Shown here one piece after another: positions 1 through 12,699 of a stretch of 64,000 nucleotides of DNA; the first letter of the stretch is position 1; each line of letters begins with the position of its first letter. The notes beneath the pieces are model-generated. The model was given only the letters and a program-made list of their open reading frames with translations, was not told where the DNA came from and searched no databases. The translations under genes were made by a program, and so were the position numbers. The stretch is taken from positions 12,645,724 through 12,709,723 of the forward strand of contig CM035806.1 in the NCBI GenBank assembly GCA_020466095.1. The letters run 5' to 3'. Source of the DNA: Chlorops oryzae (Eukaryota > Arthropoda > Insecta > Diptera > Chloropidae).

Positions 1-238
1 TGCGTTCCAGATGGGGGAAAAAAAGTTTTTAAAATCTTTTCAAAAGAGACACGAAGTGCAAAAGGTAAAAAGGAGAAAATATATGATACGAAATTAAAAC
101 AAGGCGAATATCCTTTTCGATATTTTTCGATTTTTTCTAGTATTAATTTCAAGCTGATACGATTTCTCGACCTCTCAATGCTTTCGACTAACAATTGAAA
201 AGGACAATTTCTAAAATTTCTTTCTCTTCTCCTTTCAG
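1..238 (+). other. 3' part of an Hr3 intron
   Basis: AT-rich sequence ending in a pyrimidine tract and AG (237-238) directly before the zinc-finger exon. No coding signal is seen. The exon for the amino-terminal A/B region of Hr3 must lie upstream of the window. Confidence 0.75.
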
Positions 239-2314
239 CTCAAATCGAAATAATTCCATGCAAAGTCTGCGGCGATAAATCATCGGGTGTACATTACGGT
301 GTTATAACCTGCGAAGGCTGCAAGGGATTTTTTCGACGATCACAAAGCTCTGTGGTCAACTACCAGTGTCCGCGTAACAAGCAATGTGTTGTCGATCGTG
401 TTAATAGAAATCGTTGTCAATATTGTAGACTGCAAAAGTGCCTAAAATTGGGAATGAGTCGTGATGGTAAGGACAATTCAAAATTTTCAAATTGATTCAA
501 TTCAAAAATTTTACCAAAACAAAAAAAAAAAAAAAAAATTTGAAAAAACAGAAGAAGAAGGATAATGTTGAGTTTTTCTTCGGTTTTTTTTTTTTTTTTT
601 TTTTGGTAAAAACTTTTCAGCTTTGAGGTGGCAAAATGGAATCAAGGAGTGTTCGGATGCAGTTTTTGTATTGAAATAATGGTTAATTTATAGTTTTTCT
701 ATATAAAAATCGAAAATTGTTCAAAAAGTTAATTTTATTACCAGCTTGGGAGCTATGGGCCTGAAGAGAGAAAAAAAAAGGTGAAAATTTTTGAGATTTT
801 TGCAATTTGCAGCTTCTCGATGGAGTTTTTCTTTTTTTTTTTTTGGATTAGTTAGTACGACAATTGTGGCCCTGGGATAGCGTAGGGGATGCGTGCTATC
901 CTCTTGATCCCAGGGTCCGAGGTTCGATTCCCGGCACAGGCGAAACGGAGTGTAATGTTCCAAGCCTAGCACTGGCTTTTGAAAAAAATCGCATGTTAGG
1001 AGCACACTACATAATAAGACAATTATACTCACACAAACATAAGAAATCCTCCTTGGTATCACAATGGGCCGATTAACGGCCTAAGTGGCAGCCACTTAAA
1101 CCTGCCTACCTACCTAGTACGACAATTATTTTGTTTCAGTCTAGTACTACAATTTTGTCATAGAAAGGAAAGGGAAATATTGAACAGTTTAAGGGATATA
1201 GGCAAAAGTAAGTGCGCAACTTAGTTTTCAGCCAAATTTTTTTTAGATCACTAAAAACAAAAACCTCGAACCAATCCGTCTAAACCAAGTATGAGGCGTT
1301 GTTATGCTCGACGAGGACTCTCAGAAACTGCAGTCCTTTTCTCCGAAACATTCGGTCACCTCAAAATTGTTGCCCTGTGTTATAGTTTAAAGAATTTTGT
1401 CTTATTTTGTTTTTTAATTCTTTTATTCTTAGCTGTAAAATTCGGCAGAATGTCAAAGAAACAGCGAGAAAAGGTTGAAGACGAGGTACGCTTTCATCGT
1501 GCCCAATTGCGTGCACAGAACGATGCCGCGCCGGATAGTTCCGTATTCGATAGTAGTGATCAATTGCATCCGAGTTATAATGGGTGAGTTGGGACAGTCA
1601 ATCCACGAGCTGAAGTACTTTCAATTTGAAATTAAATATTTGGTTTTCCCACCTTATTTTTTGTTTTCTTTCGCTTATTGCAGCAGCTATGGGTATGGCT
1701 CGAGTAACGAAGTGAGCTATGGCAGTTACGGTTACTCGACGTCAGTGACGCCGCATCAACAAATGCACTACGAATTATCTACGGATTATGTGGATAGCAC
1801 AACGTACGAGCCGCGTACTACAATGACAGATCCCGAATTTATTAGTAATGGTGTGTTTTTAATTATATTCTGAGTCGCGGTTACTTTTCAAAGAAAAATT
1901 TAAAAAAATTTCTTTTTTCGTTTTTTCCAATTTTGTATTTTTTTTCTGTTCTCTAGCGGATGGTGACATTAATGACGTACTCATCAAGACTTTGGCGGAG
2001 GCACATGCAAATACGAACACGAAATTGGAGGTCGTGCATGAAATGTTTCGAAAGCCTCAGGTAAGAGAGAGATAGAGATAGCGAGAGAAAGACAGAAAGA
2101 GAGAGAGAAAAAGAGAAAGGGAGAGAGAGCGAGAGAGTGAGCGAGAGAGAGAGAGCGAGAGAGAGAGAGAGCGAGAGAGAGAGAGCTAAAGAGAGAGAGC
2201 GAGAGAGAGAGCGAGAGAGAGAGCGAGAGAGAGAGCGGAGAGAGAGAGCAGAGAGAGAGCGAGAGAGAGAGAGCGAGAGAGAGAGAGCGAGAGAGAGAGC
2301 GAGAGAGAGAGAGC

Positions 2315-2354
<40 letters not shown>

Positions 2355-2512
2355 GCGAGAGAGAGAGAGCGAAGAGAGAGAGCGAGAGGAGAGAGCGAGA
2401 GAGAGCGAGAGAGAGCGAGAGAGAGCGAGAGAGAGCGAGAGAGAGCGAGAGAGGAGCGAGAGAGGGAGCGAGAGAGAGCGAGAGAGCGAGAGAGGAGCGA
2501 GAGAGAGAGAGC

Positions 2513-2547
<35 letters not shown>

Positions 2548-3743
2548 CGCGAGAGAGAGAGCGAGAGAAGAGAGAGAGGAGAAAGGAGAGAGAAGGAGCG
2601 AGAAGAGAGCGAGAGAGAGAGAGGAGAGAGCGAGAGAGAAAGAGAGCGAGAGAGAGCGAGAGAAGGGAGAGAGAAGACGAGAGAGAGAGCGAGAGAAGAG
2701 GAGCGAGAGAGAGAGCGCGAGAGAGAGAGCGCGAGAGAGAGAGCGCGAGAGAGAGAGCGCGAGAGAGAGAGCGCGAGAGAGAGAGGCGAGAGAGAGAGCG
2801 CGAGAGAGAGAGCGGAAGAGTTATGCTCAGACGATTGAAGATATTCGTCAGCAGGAATCGCAAATACTTTATTATAAAAATCTTGGTCAAGAAGAGCTTT
2901 GGCTCGACTGTGCTGAAAAGCTTACACAAATGATACAAAATATTATCGAATTTGCGAAACTGATACCCGGTTTCATGCGCCTTAGTCAGGATGATCAGGT
3001 TGGTTCGATTATGCATAATATGTTTGAACACACTACAATCTCTAATTTCGTTTCATTGATACATTCAAGATACTGTTGTTGAAAACGGGCTCATTCGAGT
3101 TGGCGATTGTGCGCATGTCTAGACTGCTCGATCTCTCACAGAATGCTGTGCTGTACGGTGACGTCATGCTGCCGCAAGAAGCATTCTACACATCAGACTC
3201 GGATGAAATGCGTCTGGTGTCGCGCATCTTTCAAACGGCTAAGTCAATAGCCGAACTTAAACTGACTGAAACCGAATTGGCACTGTATCAAAGTCTAGTG
3301 CTATTATGGCCAGGTGAGAAGCGGAAATGATCACTTATATTATTGATTTTTATTATTACATATATACCATTATTGCGTAATTAGAGCGTAATGGCGTGAG
3401 GGGAAACACGGAAATTCAGAGGCTTTTCAATTTGAGTATGAACGCAATAAGGCAAGAGCTCGATGCCAATCACGCGCCGTTAAAGGGTGATGTGACAGTG
3501 TTAGACACACTACTCAATAACATACCCAACTTCCGGTAAGTCATACCATTATCATTGACATTCAAAAAATAAAAAATCAATTCTATTGACCTATTTGGCT
3601 CTGCCATCCCATACCACACCAGTGACATCTCGATCATGCACATGGAAGCGTTAAGCAAATTCAAACTGCAGCATCCGAATATCGTATTCCCAGCTTTATA
3701 CAAGGAACTCTTCTCCATAGACTCGCCACAAGATCTCACATAA
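239..3743 (+). CDS. Hr3: Nuclear hormone receptor HR3 (ROR/NR1F family), 3' eight exons
   Basis: Ecdysone-pathway orphan nuclear receptor, a nuclear transcription factor that in Drosophila acts in the early-late response and prepupal timing. Exons: 239-466, 1433-1583, 1684-1850, 1957-2060, about 2831-2998, 3070-3313, 3385-3535, 3623-3743. All phases join without a stop, giving about 443 residues. Exon 1 holds the two C4 zinc fingers ([19 protein letters not shown]-box [11 protein letters not shown], then CQYCRLQKC). Exon 2 holds the carboxy-terminal extension ([12 protein letters not shown]). Exon 3 is a Ser/Tyr/Thr-rich hinge. Exons 5-8 form the ligand-binding domain ([33 protein letters not shown]) and end with an AF-2 core (LYKELFSID) and a TAA at 3741. 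The start codon is outside the window. Oddities: exon 5 is preceded by a 770-bp GA-repeat intron with an unclear acceptor, exon 3 has a NAGNAG acceptor, and the frame stays open after the stop. The family assignment is very secure. Confidence 0.95.
866..1114 (+). mobile_element. tRNA-derived SINE with 13-bp target duplication, in an Hr3 intron
   Basis: The head is tRNA-like, with B-box GGTTCGATTCC near 911. The body ends in a GGTATCACAATGGGCC block and a (CCTA)n tail. Perfect 13-bp direct repeats TAGTACGACAATT flank it (853-865 and 1115-1127), which marks target-primed insertion. The same 3' body occurs at 27.5, 40.6 and 55.4 kb. It lies in the intron between the zinc-finger exon and the hinge exon, in the sense direction. 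Confidence 0.88.
1680..1686 (+). promoter_or_regulatory. NAGNAG tandem splice acceptor of Hr3 exon 3
   Basis: The intron ends ...TTGCAGCAG. AG at 1682-1683 or at 1685-1686 both keep the frame, giving Gly-Ser-Tyr or Gly-Tyr at the junction. Tandem acceptors of this form commonly give isoforms differing by one residue. Confidence 0.6.
2061..2818 (+). repeat. GA-rich simple repeat filling an Hr3 intron
   Basis: Begins with the donor GTAAGA after exon 4 and runs about 750 bp as (GA)n and (GAGAGC)n variants on the plus strand, right up to the next exon. Long Ser/Arg/Glu frames here, and Leu/Ser frames on the other strand, are products of the repeat. Continuing exon 4 in frame meets TAG within 15 bases, so this is intronic. 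GA runs are potential GAGA-factor binding sites; that is inference only. Confidence 0.93.
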
Positions 3744-4004
3744 CAAGAGCAGGAATTTGCCGAACACAACAACACAACAACAGCAAAAGTCACGGCGGTA
3801 CAGGTAATGCCCATCGCGACGATAACCGGGTATACGCAAATCGCCGAAATCGATGCGAAATTTCTTGAAAATGTAACGGATGTTAAGGAGCAGGACTTGG
3901 AAGATATCACAATGCATGATGATGACAATGATGGTAATGATGACGACGATGGTTTGAAAGAATTGGTGGCGGATACTATGACAACGGCGACGAAAAATAC
4001 CTAA
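3744..4004 (+). CDS. In-frame open extension after the Hr3 stop (possible readthrough tail)
   Basis: After TAA at 3741-3743, followed by C, the same frame runs 86 sense codons to TAA at 4002-4004. The tail begins QEQEFAEHNNTTTAKV and becomes acidic (MHDDDNDGNDDDDG, then KELVADTM). The composition looks like protein rather than the A/T-rich filler found elsewhere here. It may be a C-terminal extension made by stop readthrough, a recently shortened reading frame, or plain 3' UTR. The stop is TAA, which is less leaky than TGA, and I see no splice pair that would bypass it. Confidence 0.4.
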   Translation, partial: QEQEFAEHNNTTTAKVTAVQVMPIATITGYTQIAEIDAKFLENVTDVKEQDLEDITMHDDDNDGNDDDDGLKELVADTMTTATKNT

Positions 4005-4969
4005 TGACATTTAGCGTTAGAAATGAGCTCGGCGACTATAGGATGCAGTGTGCGGGGTTGAAAGGGGTTTCGTTTTAATCGATTTTTTTTTTTTTTTTTG
4101 TGGGGACCAACCTAAAGCAAAATATTTTAAATTCATATAATTTGTTGCCTGAAAGGAGCCAGTTATTTATTTGATTCAAATTAGAACAAAATATTAAATA
4201 TAAATAAGAGCTACAGTAACTGTTCCATGTAGGGTTTCGTAGTCAAGTGATAACATATGTGACAGCATCCATGGTATTTGAGAAAACAATTTTCTAGATG
4301 GGAATAGACGAGGAGAGTTGTTTCAAGCAGCCGAAAACTCTGTGCCTAATAATATTCAATTGGGCGTGTTAAATTAAAAAAAAAAAAAAAAAAAAATTAT
4401 TTTTTTCTTGTGATTATTGTTCTTTAATTTATTCAGCTCAAATTGACCACAATTTTTTGTTGGCTTTTTTTAAATTTTTTTCTTTTTTTTTATGTATGAC
4501 GCTTCGACTCAATAGTGTCTAAATTAAATGCTTGGAAGATCAATTGCCAATCAAAAGAGATTTCATTTTACATCAGAAGAATCTCAAGAGAAGTATGAAA
4601 AGAAAATGTCTCAAATCTTTAAAATTCAATAACGAAACCTTTATAAGATCGCATGAGACCACCAACCCCCACTCCACCTATAAAGCTGAGTTCAGACCTC
4701 AAGTCGTTAAAATAATAAAAAATAAATAAATAAATAAATAAAAAAAATATATATGAAAATAAAAAAAATGAATAAAATAAAAATCAAGAATTATTTAAGC
4801 CGAAGCTTATAAAACAAAGAAAGAGAGCAAAGCAAAGAGTAATTTTAAGAGTAATGTTATGAAACTAAGAGAATGAAACCAAAATTTCGAAAATTTTCGT
4901 TTTACATTTTTGGCCTTAATTATGAAACAAAAAGATAAATTAGAAAATTAGTTCAACTGAAAGAAACCC

Positions 4970-5007
<38 letters not shown>

Positions 5008-5750
5008 ACAAAAGCAAGAAATCGAAGAGCGTTCTTAAACGTATGTATATGAGCTAACGGAGCAGGAAAAAGCTTTTATCAAGGATTCTTGCTACGAAGC
5101 TGCATATAATCGCAAACGAAAACAGTCAAGGGCGTACACAGATTGCCGGGAGTCTCCGGGGGATAGCCGCACCCAATATGTCTTGCCTTTCTTATATTGG
5201 GACCGATTTCTTTCCAACACAAAAAAAAAAAAAAAAAAAGAAATAAAAACAAAAAATTAAGAAAAAGAAAAATAAATAAATAAAAGCAGAGAAAAAAGTG
5301 GAAAAGGAAAGCGTTGGAATTCTGTTCATAGTGCCGATGGAGAGATCTTTAGAGTACTTTAAGAAGAATAAGCCATGTTGGCTTGGAAAAATTGTAATGA
5401 AAATATCGCTGTTCCCCTGTAGCGCCTTTGGAAAGCTGCTGTGCACGACCTTGAAATGACATAGACACCTTCACCTACAAACCATGAAACCAACAAACAC
5501 ATGCATACATTTATATACAAAATACACATTTATATATACATTATATACATATACGAGGTAGTAGTAAATAACATTTATATACATATACATATATACATAT
5601 ATGCATATAAATAAGCAATTATATAAACATATTGAATGATAAATTCCTTATATATATATATATAAAATATATGTATAGAGTATATATAATTATTATATAT
5701 ATATATTATTATAATATATATATATATAATAATATATATATATATAATTA
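4005..5750 (+). other. Hr3 3' flank, AT-rich, no gene seen
   Basis: Probable Hr3 3' UTR followed by intergenic DNA. Holds poly-A and poly-T tracts, several AATAAA hexamers (for example in the AAATAAATAAAT run near 4720-4740), a (TA)n run at about 4976-5002, and mixed TA repeats at about 5649-5748. Another AATAAA followed by GT-rich sequence lies near 7340. The true transcript end is not decidable from sequence. Confidence 0.5.
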
Positions 5751-6499
5751 GCCGGTTCGATTTCGTAGGAGTGAAAAAATTCGACAATTTCCCATATGAT
5801 TTCCGTTCTTTATGGGTTATTTCAAGAAAAATTTGCCCAAGGAACCATACTCTATCGTTAAAACAGAGTCCCCTGATTTTGATGAAGATTTATTCCCAAA
5901 ATTGACGTTTTTGAAATATTACTACACGTTCACAATCCATAAACTCAAAAACAATCGATCAGATCTAATCGCCACACTTCATGATTCTCGTCCATGAATA
6001 TACTTTCATGGCCATATTTTAGGCTCAATCCACTATTTCATTCAATTTACAATTCAATAACGAAGAGTTTAAGCCCAAATTTATCGATTTGGTTGATATA
6101 TTTGATTTTTTATTTTTATTTTTTTCTACATATGGCCATGAAAGCTAATATTCTTGGACGAAATCATGAAAAAGATGGAAAAATAGTCAAATTTTGACAA
6201 AAATGCCCGTAACTTTTGAACCGTTGACCAATGTTAGATTTTGGTTGTAAATTGATCAGAATGAGCTCACCTTTCCAACGCGCCTAGTGGCGATTAGATC
6301 TATCGATAGTTTTTGAGTTATGGATGTGAACGTGTAGGTAAAATTTCAAACAAACGTCAATTTGGGAATAAAATTCTTCATATAAAAATCAGGACTCGAT
6401 TTAACGATAGAGGTATGGTTCCTTGGGCAAATTTTCTTGAAATAACCCATAGAAAACGGAAATCATAGGGAAATATGTCGAAAAATAAATCGACCGCCC
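5751..6499. mobile_element. Foldback palindrome element inserted in a TA repeat
   Basis: A long imperfect palindrome. The left arm reads ATTTCCGT..GGGTTATTTCAAGA.. and includes AAATTTGCCCAAGGAACCAT. The right arm is its reverse complement, ending at ..AATCGACCGCCC. The arms are over 300 bp each, and both outer flanks are (TA)n. No transposase is present. Small frames at 5812 and 5994 belong to the arms. Best read as a non-autonomous TIR or foldback element with a TA target. Confidence 0.8.
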
Positions 6500-8149
6500 T
6501 ATATATATATATATATAATTGTTAATGTTAATGATAAGTTCTCTTTTTTAGAGGAAATTCATTGAAAACGTTTAAAACAAAAGTTTTCTTATTTAACAAT
6601 AATAAAAAATTGAAAAAAAAAACACACAACAAAAAAACAAAAACACTAAGGCAAGTTTAAGCGAAACCCACACATATGTGCACACACGTACATACATACA
6701 TACATACATACATACAAATGTGCATGGGTAGGCACTTGTATACAAGAATGCAACAAAATGAAGAAAATAACAAACATTTTTTATATAATAAAATTCATTA
6801 AATTATTAGTTCAAATAGTAGCAGGAAAAAAAAACAAGCAACAATAATAAAAAGCAAAAACTGAAAAAAAACAAAAGAAACGAAACGAAAAGCAATAGAA
6901 GGGAAACAAACGTATTTGTAAGCGGACTTCAGTGTGATGAGTTCAATGGAGCTCGCTTTGAAATAACTGAGACTGCGTTGAGTTATGAGCTTAACGCTTA
7001 AAGGATGGAATAGCACAGTCTGTAACGGCGGCGGAATTCCGTAAAAAATTGTCACTTAAAAAAAGGAGATTTTGGTATTAAGTGGTTTTCCGGGGAAAAA
7101 AGTCTTCATTTGTAACCAATCGTGGCATGACATTTATTTTTTTATTTTTATTGAATTTTTTTTTTTTTTTTTTATATCAATTTTAGGAATTTCTCGAAAT
7201 GGATTAAAGACTCAATCATCGTTAGAGGAAAGAAAATATTTTGTTTTTTGTTTTCAGTTCGTTGAATTTTTGTATAGTTGGAGTCTTCTGCGGTGGGTTT
7301 TCAAGGAAGTAATTCCAATTTAAGTCTATAGTATTTCAATAAAGAACTCAGTGTGAGGGAAGAAGAGAAGAGAAATTAGAATGAGCAGCAGGAGTAAAGG
7401 ATTAAATGTGGTAATTGATAGTTCTTTTTGTATTATTTCTTTATCCTGGGGTAGAAGAATTTTAAACTGTTTTAATGTTTCAAATTCTTCATTCGAATTA
7501 GACTGATTTCTTCTTTTTTTTTTTTTTTTTGATTTTAATACGTCTGGGACTGAAGAGTAAAGCCGTGTGACTGATATTCGTTCTATGGAAGGACTATATT
7601 TACTTCAAGTGTACTGGAAAACATTTTATGTTGATGACTTCATGAAATTTTATGGAATTTTTAAGCAAAAGACGTGAATCTTTTAATTCACTGATAAGCC
7701 GTTTTGTTTCTTTTATTCTCATAACATGCTTTAAGGTGCCCCAATAACAAGAGGGCAGAAAACCGCCTACAACTTTTTCTCTACTGAAGTCCAAGGAGTA
7801 ATTATCGAATGTGGTTAGAAACGTTTTCTTTATAAACATAAAATTTTCAAAAATTTTTATTTCTCACAAAGTTTTTGCACTGATCCGTTAGTTTTTATTT
7901 TAATTTTTTCGTAATAATTTTTTTATATCATTTTATAACATTTATAAAATAATTACAGAATTTCTCATTGATGAAATGTGAAATGTGAAATGGAAAATGT
8001 TTTTTTTTTTTTTTTATATATATATATACATATATATTTAGTGACGCATCAGTACTTGTTACTTACATTACATAAAGATACGTATATTCTAAGGCATAAT
8101 GGTGTGACAACACATAGGCATGCATACACGTTCACATAGGATTTTTATT
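6500..8149. other. AT-rich noncoding stretch
   Basis: Contains (TA)n at about 6500-6518, (CATA)n at about 6690-6715, many homopolymer A/T tracts, and an AATAAA at about 7340. Open frames are short and low-complexity. No recognised gene. Confidence 0.5.
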
Positions 8150-9275
<1,126 letters not shown>

Positions 9276-9943
9276 TAGTATATTATATATTTGTATACGT
9301 TTACGTATACGTATATACATCTGAGCATAAAAAGCGTAAGCGCGAAACACGTAGGACATAAAAATAATAGCGAGATACCTACCTTTGCAATAAGCATCAG
9401 TTCTGTTGGTTTTAAAACTTTAAATTTTAATTATTTTAAAATAAATATTTTTTTAAATAAAAATTTCATGTTAATCTAAGCGAAATATATAAAGTTGTTT
9501 TTATAATAAACTAATACTTAATAGTTTCCCTTTTTTATTATTATTATTAATTTTTTACTACTAAAAAAACGAGAAGATAAAATCAAGTGCGACGAAAATG
9601 CTTAAAATTAAAACCAAAATAAAATGAATACGACAAAAATAAATAAACATAATACATAATAATAAAAACAATAATAATAATGACAAAAATAATAATAATA
9701 AAATTTCAAAGAATATTTAAATTTTACAAAAATTAATAATCGAGAAAAAAATTGAAAATTAAAAGAGTAAAAAAATATAATAAAATTTAAATAACTTTCA
9801 GTGGTAATTAGTATTGTTTATATACTAAGTACACCCACATAAAAATATAAATATACATATATATATATATAAAAAAAACTACATTTTAACGTACGCCATC
9901 TTTGATTCCAAATGCCCCATAACTCACACCATTTCGTACACGT

Positions 9944-9985
<42 letters not shown>

Positions 9986-10186
9986 CCAACAACTGCTAAT
10001 GAACCAATAGTCCACACAGAAAGAAAAAGTTTGTATTTACGTTTAAGTTTTTCTAGACGAATTCATTTATTATCTTTAAAATCTCTATATATACATATAT
10101 ATATTAACAAATATATGTGCAAATGTATACATTTATATACATACACACATATATAGATATATATATATATATCTATATACATATAA

Positions 10187-10217
<31 letters not shown>

Positions 10218-10863
10218 AATATATATATTGAAAACATATATATTTGTGAATTGTTTTTAGGTAAATCAATTTATATTGTATTGAGCCCCGTATGTGAAGT
10301 TTAAAAGAATAAAGTTAAACGGTAAAAAAAAAAAAAAAATTATCGAGAGCCTTTACTATAAAGGCCAGAGAATGCGCATGAAATCTCAGAATCAAAGCAT
10401 CCCCAAAACCAAATAACAGTAACAAAAAACAAACACGATTTCGTAAATAAAAAATTAAAAAAAAAAACAAACTGAACCGAAACTTTAATCTTGAAACCGT
10501 AACAGAAATCACAATAAATGAACATAGATTCAAGTTTCAGAAATGCAAAATAATTTCAAAATAATGCGTTAACATGAAACCAAGTACATAATTCAATTCA
10601 TTCTTAACAATAAAGTATATCTGAATTATCATGTCCTTGCCGAGTTTGTTTTCTTAAAGATGAGGTTATCTAATAATCATAAAGGATACGTCAGCTAAGT
10701 TTTTGAACGCGTCAATTAACATTTCAGAATGTACTGATGTAAGCACTTATATACATAATGGGTCAAATTCTCCCAAGTGGGCCACTTATCAATCGATAGT
10801 CTCATTTTTCTCTGATTGATACGACATTCGATAGCCTTGAAGGTAAATATTCTATAAACATTA
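9276..10863. other. AT-rich noncoding stretch with microsatellites
   Basis: Contains (CA)n at about 9949-9980, TA-rich repeats at about 10087-10228 and an AATAAA at about 10609. No recognised gene. Confidence 0.5.
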
Positions 10864-11226
10864 GTGGGACTCATGCAGCTTCGGAAATTGTGGGAAATGA
10901 GAAATTTGTCACACAACTGTCAAAATTTATCAGCCCGATTCTGAATATTCCCAGGGAACGAATTCCCGAGGAATTTACTTTTCTCGAGAGTAAACTTCTT
11001 CTTTTTCAAATAATTGGGGGAATAAATTTAATGGAGAATGGGTATTTGACCCATACCCATAATTTTCCTTTCCCTATCTATGTTATTTAAAAAATGAGAA
11101 TTTTAGTCTCAAGAAAAGTAAATTCCCCGGGAATTCGTTCCTCGGGAATATTCAGAATCGGGTTGTATATGAAAATTTACGATGGGAAAAGTTGCGAAGG
11201 CATTTGCGAAGCTGCATGAGCACCAC
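10864..11226. mobile_element. MITE, family 'CTCATGCAG', copy 1
   Basis: The ends are inverted: GTGGGACTCATGCAGCTTCG on the left, and the reverse complement of GAAGCTGCATGAGCACCAC on the right. A second inner inverted pair (CCCGATTCTGAATATTCCC at 10934; its complement ends near 11162) makes it foldback-like. The related element at 63176-63512 shares the outer ends. Confidence 0.75.
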
Positions 11227-11785
11227 TATTGAATGTATGGTCAAAATGCGAAAATATCAACCGTGGCAAGAAATTTTTTTTTTTGGTCTAAATATTGCAA
11301 TTTTTTTAACGTTTCTTAAAATAATGGACTTTCTACAGTCTGGTAATAATAAGAAATGGGAAAAAATTGTAAAAGTTTTTGACATTTGAGCAAGTTTTGC
11401 AAGCAATAGCAGATAGCAGAAAAATAGAAGGAAATTAAGGCTGCGGCAAAGAGGTAAATAAAATTATAATTTAAGTGTCATTTTTTGTTTTTATTGCATT
11501 TTTTATGAAAAAGATTCGTTACTTTAACTAACCACAAGAATAAATTACAAGGCAGTATTTTGACTAAGCTAAAAAATTTTTTTTTATATATTTATACGAT
11601 AAATATGCATTTGAACGTTTCCGAGTGGAGCTCTCTCTATATACGACAACTGTCGCGTTAATTTCCCTTTTTGGGAAACTTGTTAATTGAAAAAGCTCTG
11701 TAAATGATAGAGGTTCCTTGTGGTGCCAGTCAATGAGCTCTCATTGTAGTAGCGGGTGATTCTCTCCGTTTTTTTTTTTTGTTCT

Positions 11786-12105
11786 CACCCGACAGACTCT
11801 GTGTCGAGGGCATATTGCTTGTATTCGGTTGTTTGTAATACCCAGAACCACTCGAGATAAACCAAACAAAATGTATAAAGAAATGATTATTGTCATTAGG
11901 AGACACGATTAAGCCATGCCTGTTCATCGGAGTTGAGCTATCTTGAATTGGTACGCATCTCTGCGGAAGCATGAGTAAGAAAAAGTTCAAGGACGTACCA
12001 GATCGGACCATTCTTAAGGGAACCTCTAGTACTAGGGCCAGTTACAAGAATCACAAAACCGCTTATATTAAGGCCAGTAATTAAATTTCCAAAAACTGGA
12101 AAATT
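11786..12105 (+). mobile_element. Helentron-like repeat, degenerate and 3'-truncated
   Basis: The 5' part matches the 24409 copy (CGACAGACTCTGTGTCGAGG, then ACCCAGAACCACTCGAGATA, ATGATTATTGTCA and GTTGAGCTATCTTGA). The (GTCY)n block is lost and no 3' hairpin is found. Confidence 0.7.
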
Positions 12106-12224
12106 AGGAAAATAGGAAAATTATCGAACAGGAGTGACCATCCTTTATGGTCATTAATTCGTACAGATACGTGGTATTGATGGTTTTAAAATTATTCAAA
12201 TATAGCTAACTGCTTACTTGTCTG

Positions 12225-12570
12225 GTTATAACACACTTGGTTGGATGGTTGGTTGGTTGGTTTGTTGGTTGGTTGGTTGTGTTGGTGTTGGTTGGTTGGT
12301 TTGTTGGTTGGTTGGTTGGTTGATTGGTTGGTTTGTTGGTTGGTTGGTTGGTTGGATGGTTGGATGGTTGGATGGTTGGTTGGTTGGTTGGTTGGTTGGT
12401 TGGTTGGTTAGTGTGGAAAAAATTGGAAAATTGGAAAAATTGGGAAAAAAAGATGAACGTAAACAGAAAAAACGACACGACTAACATCCACGCCTCAGCT
12501 GGGATTTGAACCCAGAGCCTCACGCATCGTAAGTTGGCATCTCAACCAATCGTCAGATCGTTTCGTTAGC
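12225..12570 (-). mobile_element. tRNA-derived SINE with (CCAA)n tail
   Basis: On the minus strand a tRNA-like head (GGTTGAGATGCCAAC, then B-box GGTTCAAATCCC) lies at about 12570-12480. A linker follows, then a (CCAACCAA)n tail seen on the plus strand as (TTGG)n at 12236-12410. The head closely matches the SINE heads at 40.7 and 55.5 kb. The microsatellite appears to be the expanded SINE tail. Confidence 0.72.
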
Positions 12571-12699
12571 GTGTAATTTTTTTCATTTGGAGATCTTGAG
12601 GCCGCATAGAGGAGCGTTTTCAGTTTAAAAAAAAATCGAGAGAAAATATAAATTTCACTACCAATTGACAGCTGATTGCATGCTTGTCTTGTCATTCAC

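Noticed and set aside
2137..3031. 233-codon Ser/Arg/Glu frame (+) and 281-codon Leu/Ser frame (-)
   Set aside because: Both are translations of the GA repeat in the Hr3 intron; the Hr3 frame itself stops at once after the donor.
5812..6197. Two frames of 61-67 codons
   Set aside because: They lie in the arms and loop of the foldback element and have no conserved features.
12218..12523. Trp/Val/Gly and Pro/Thr/Asn-Gln repeat frames
   Set aside because: Translations of the (TTGG)n SINE tail.
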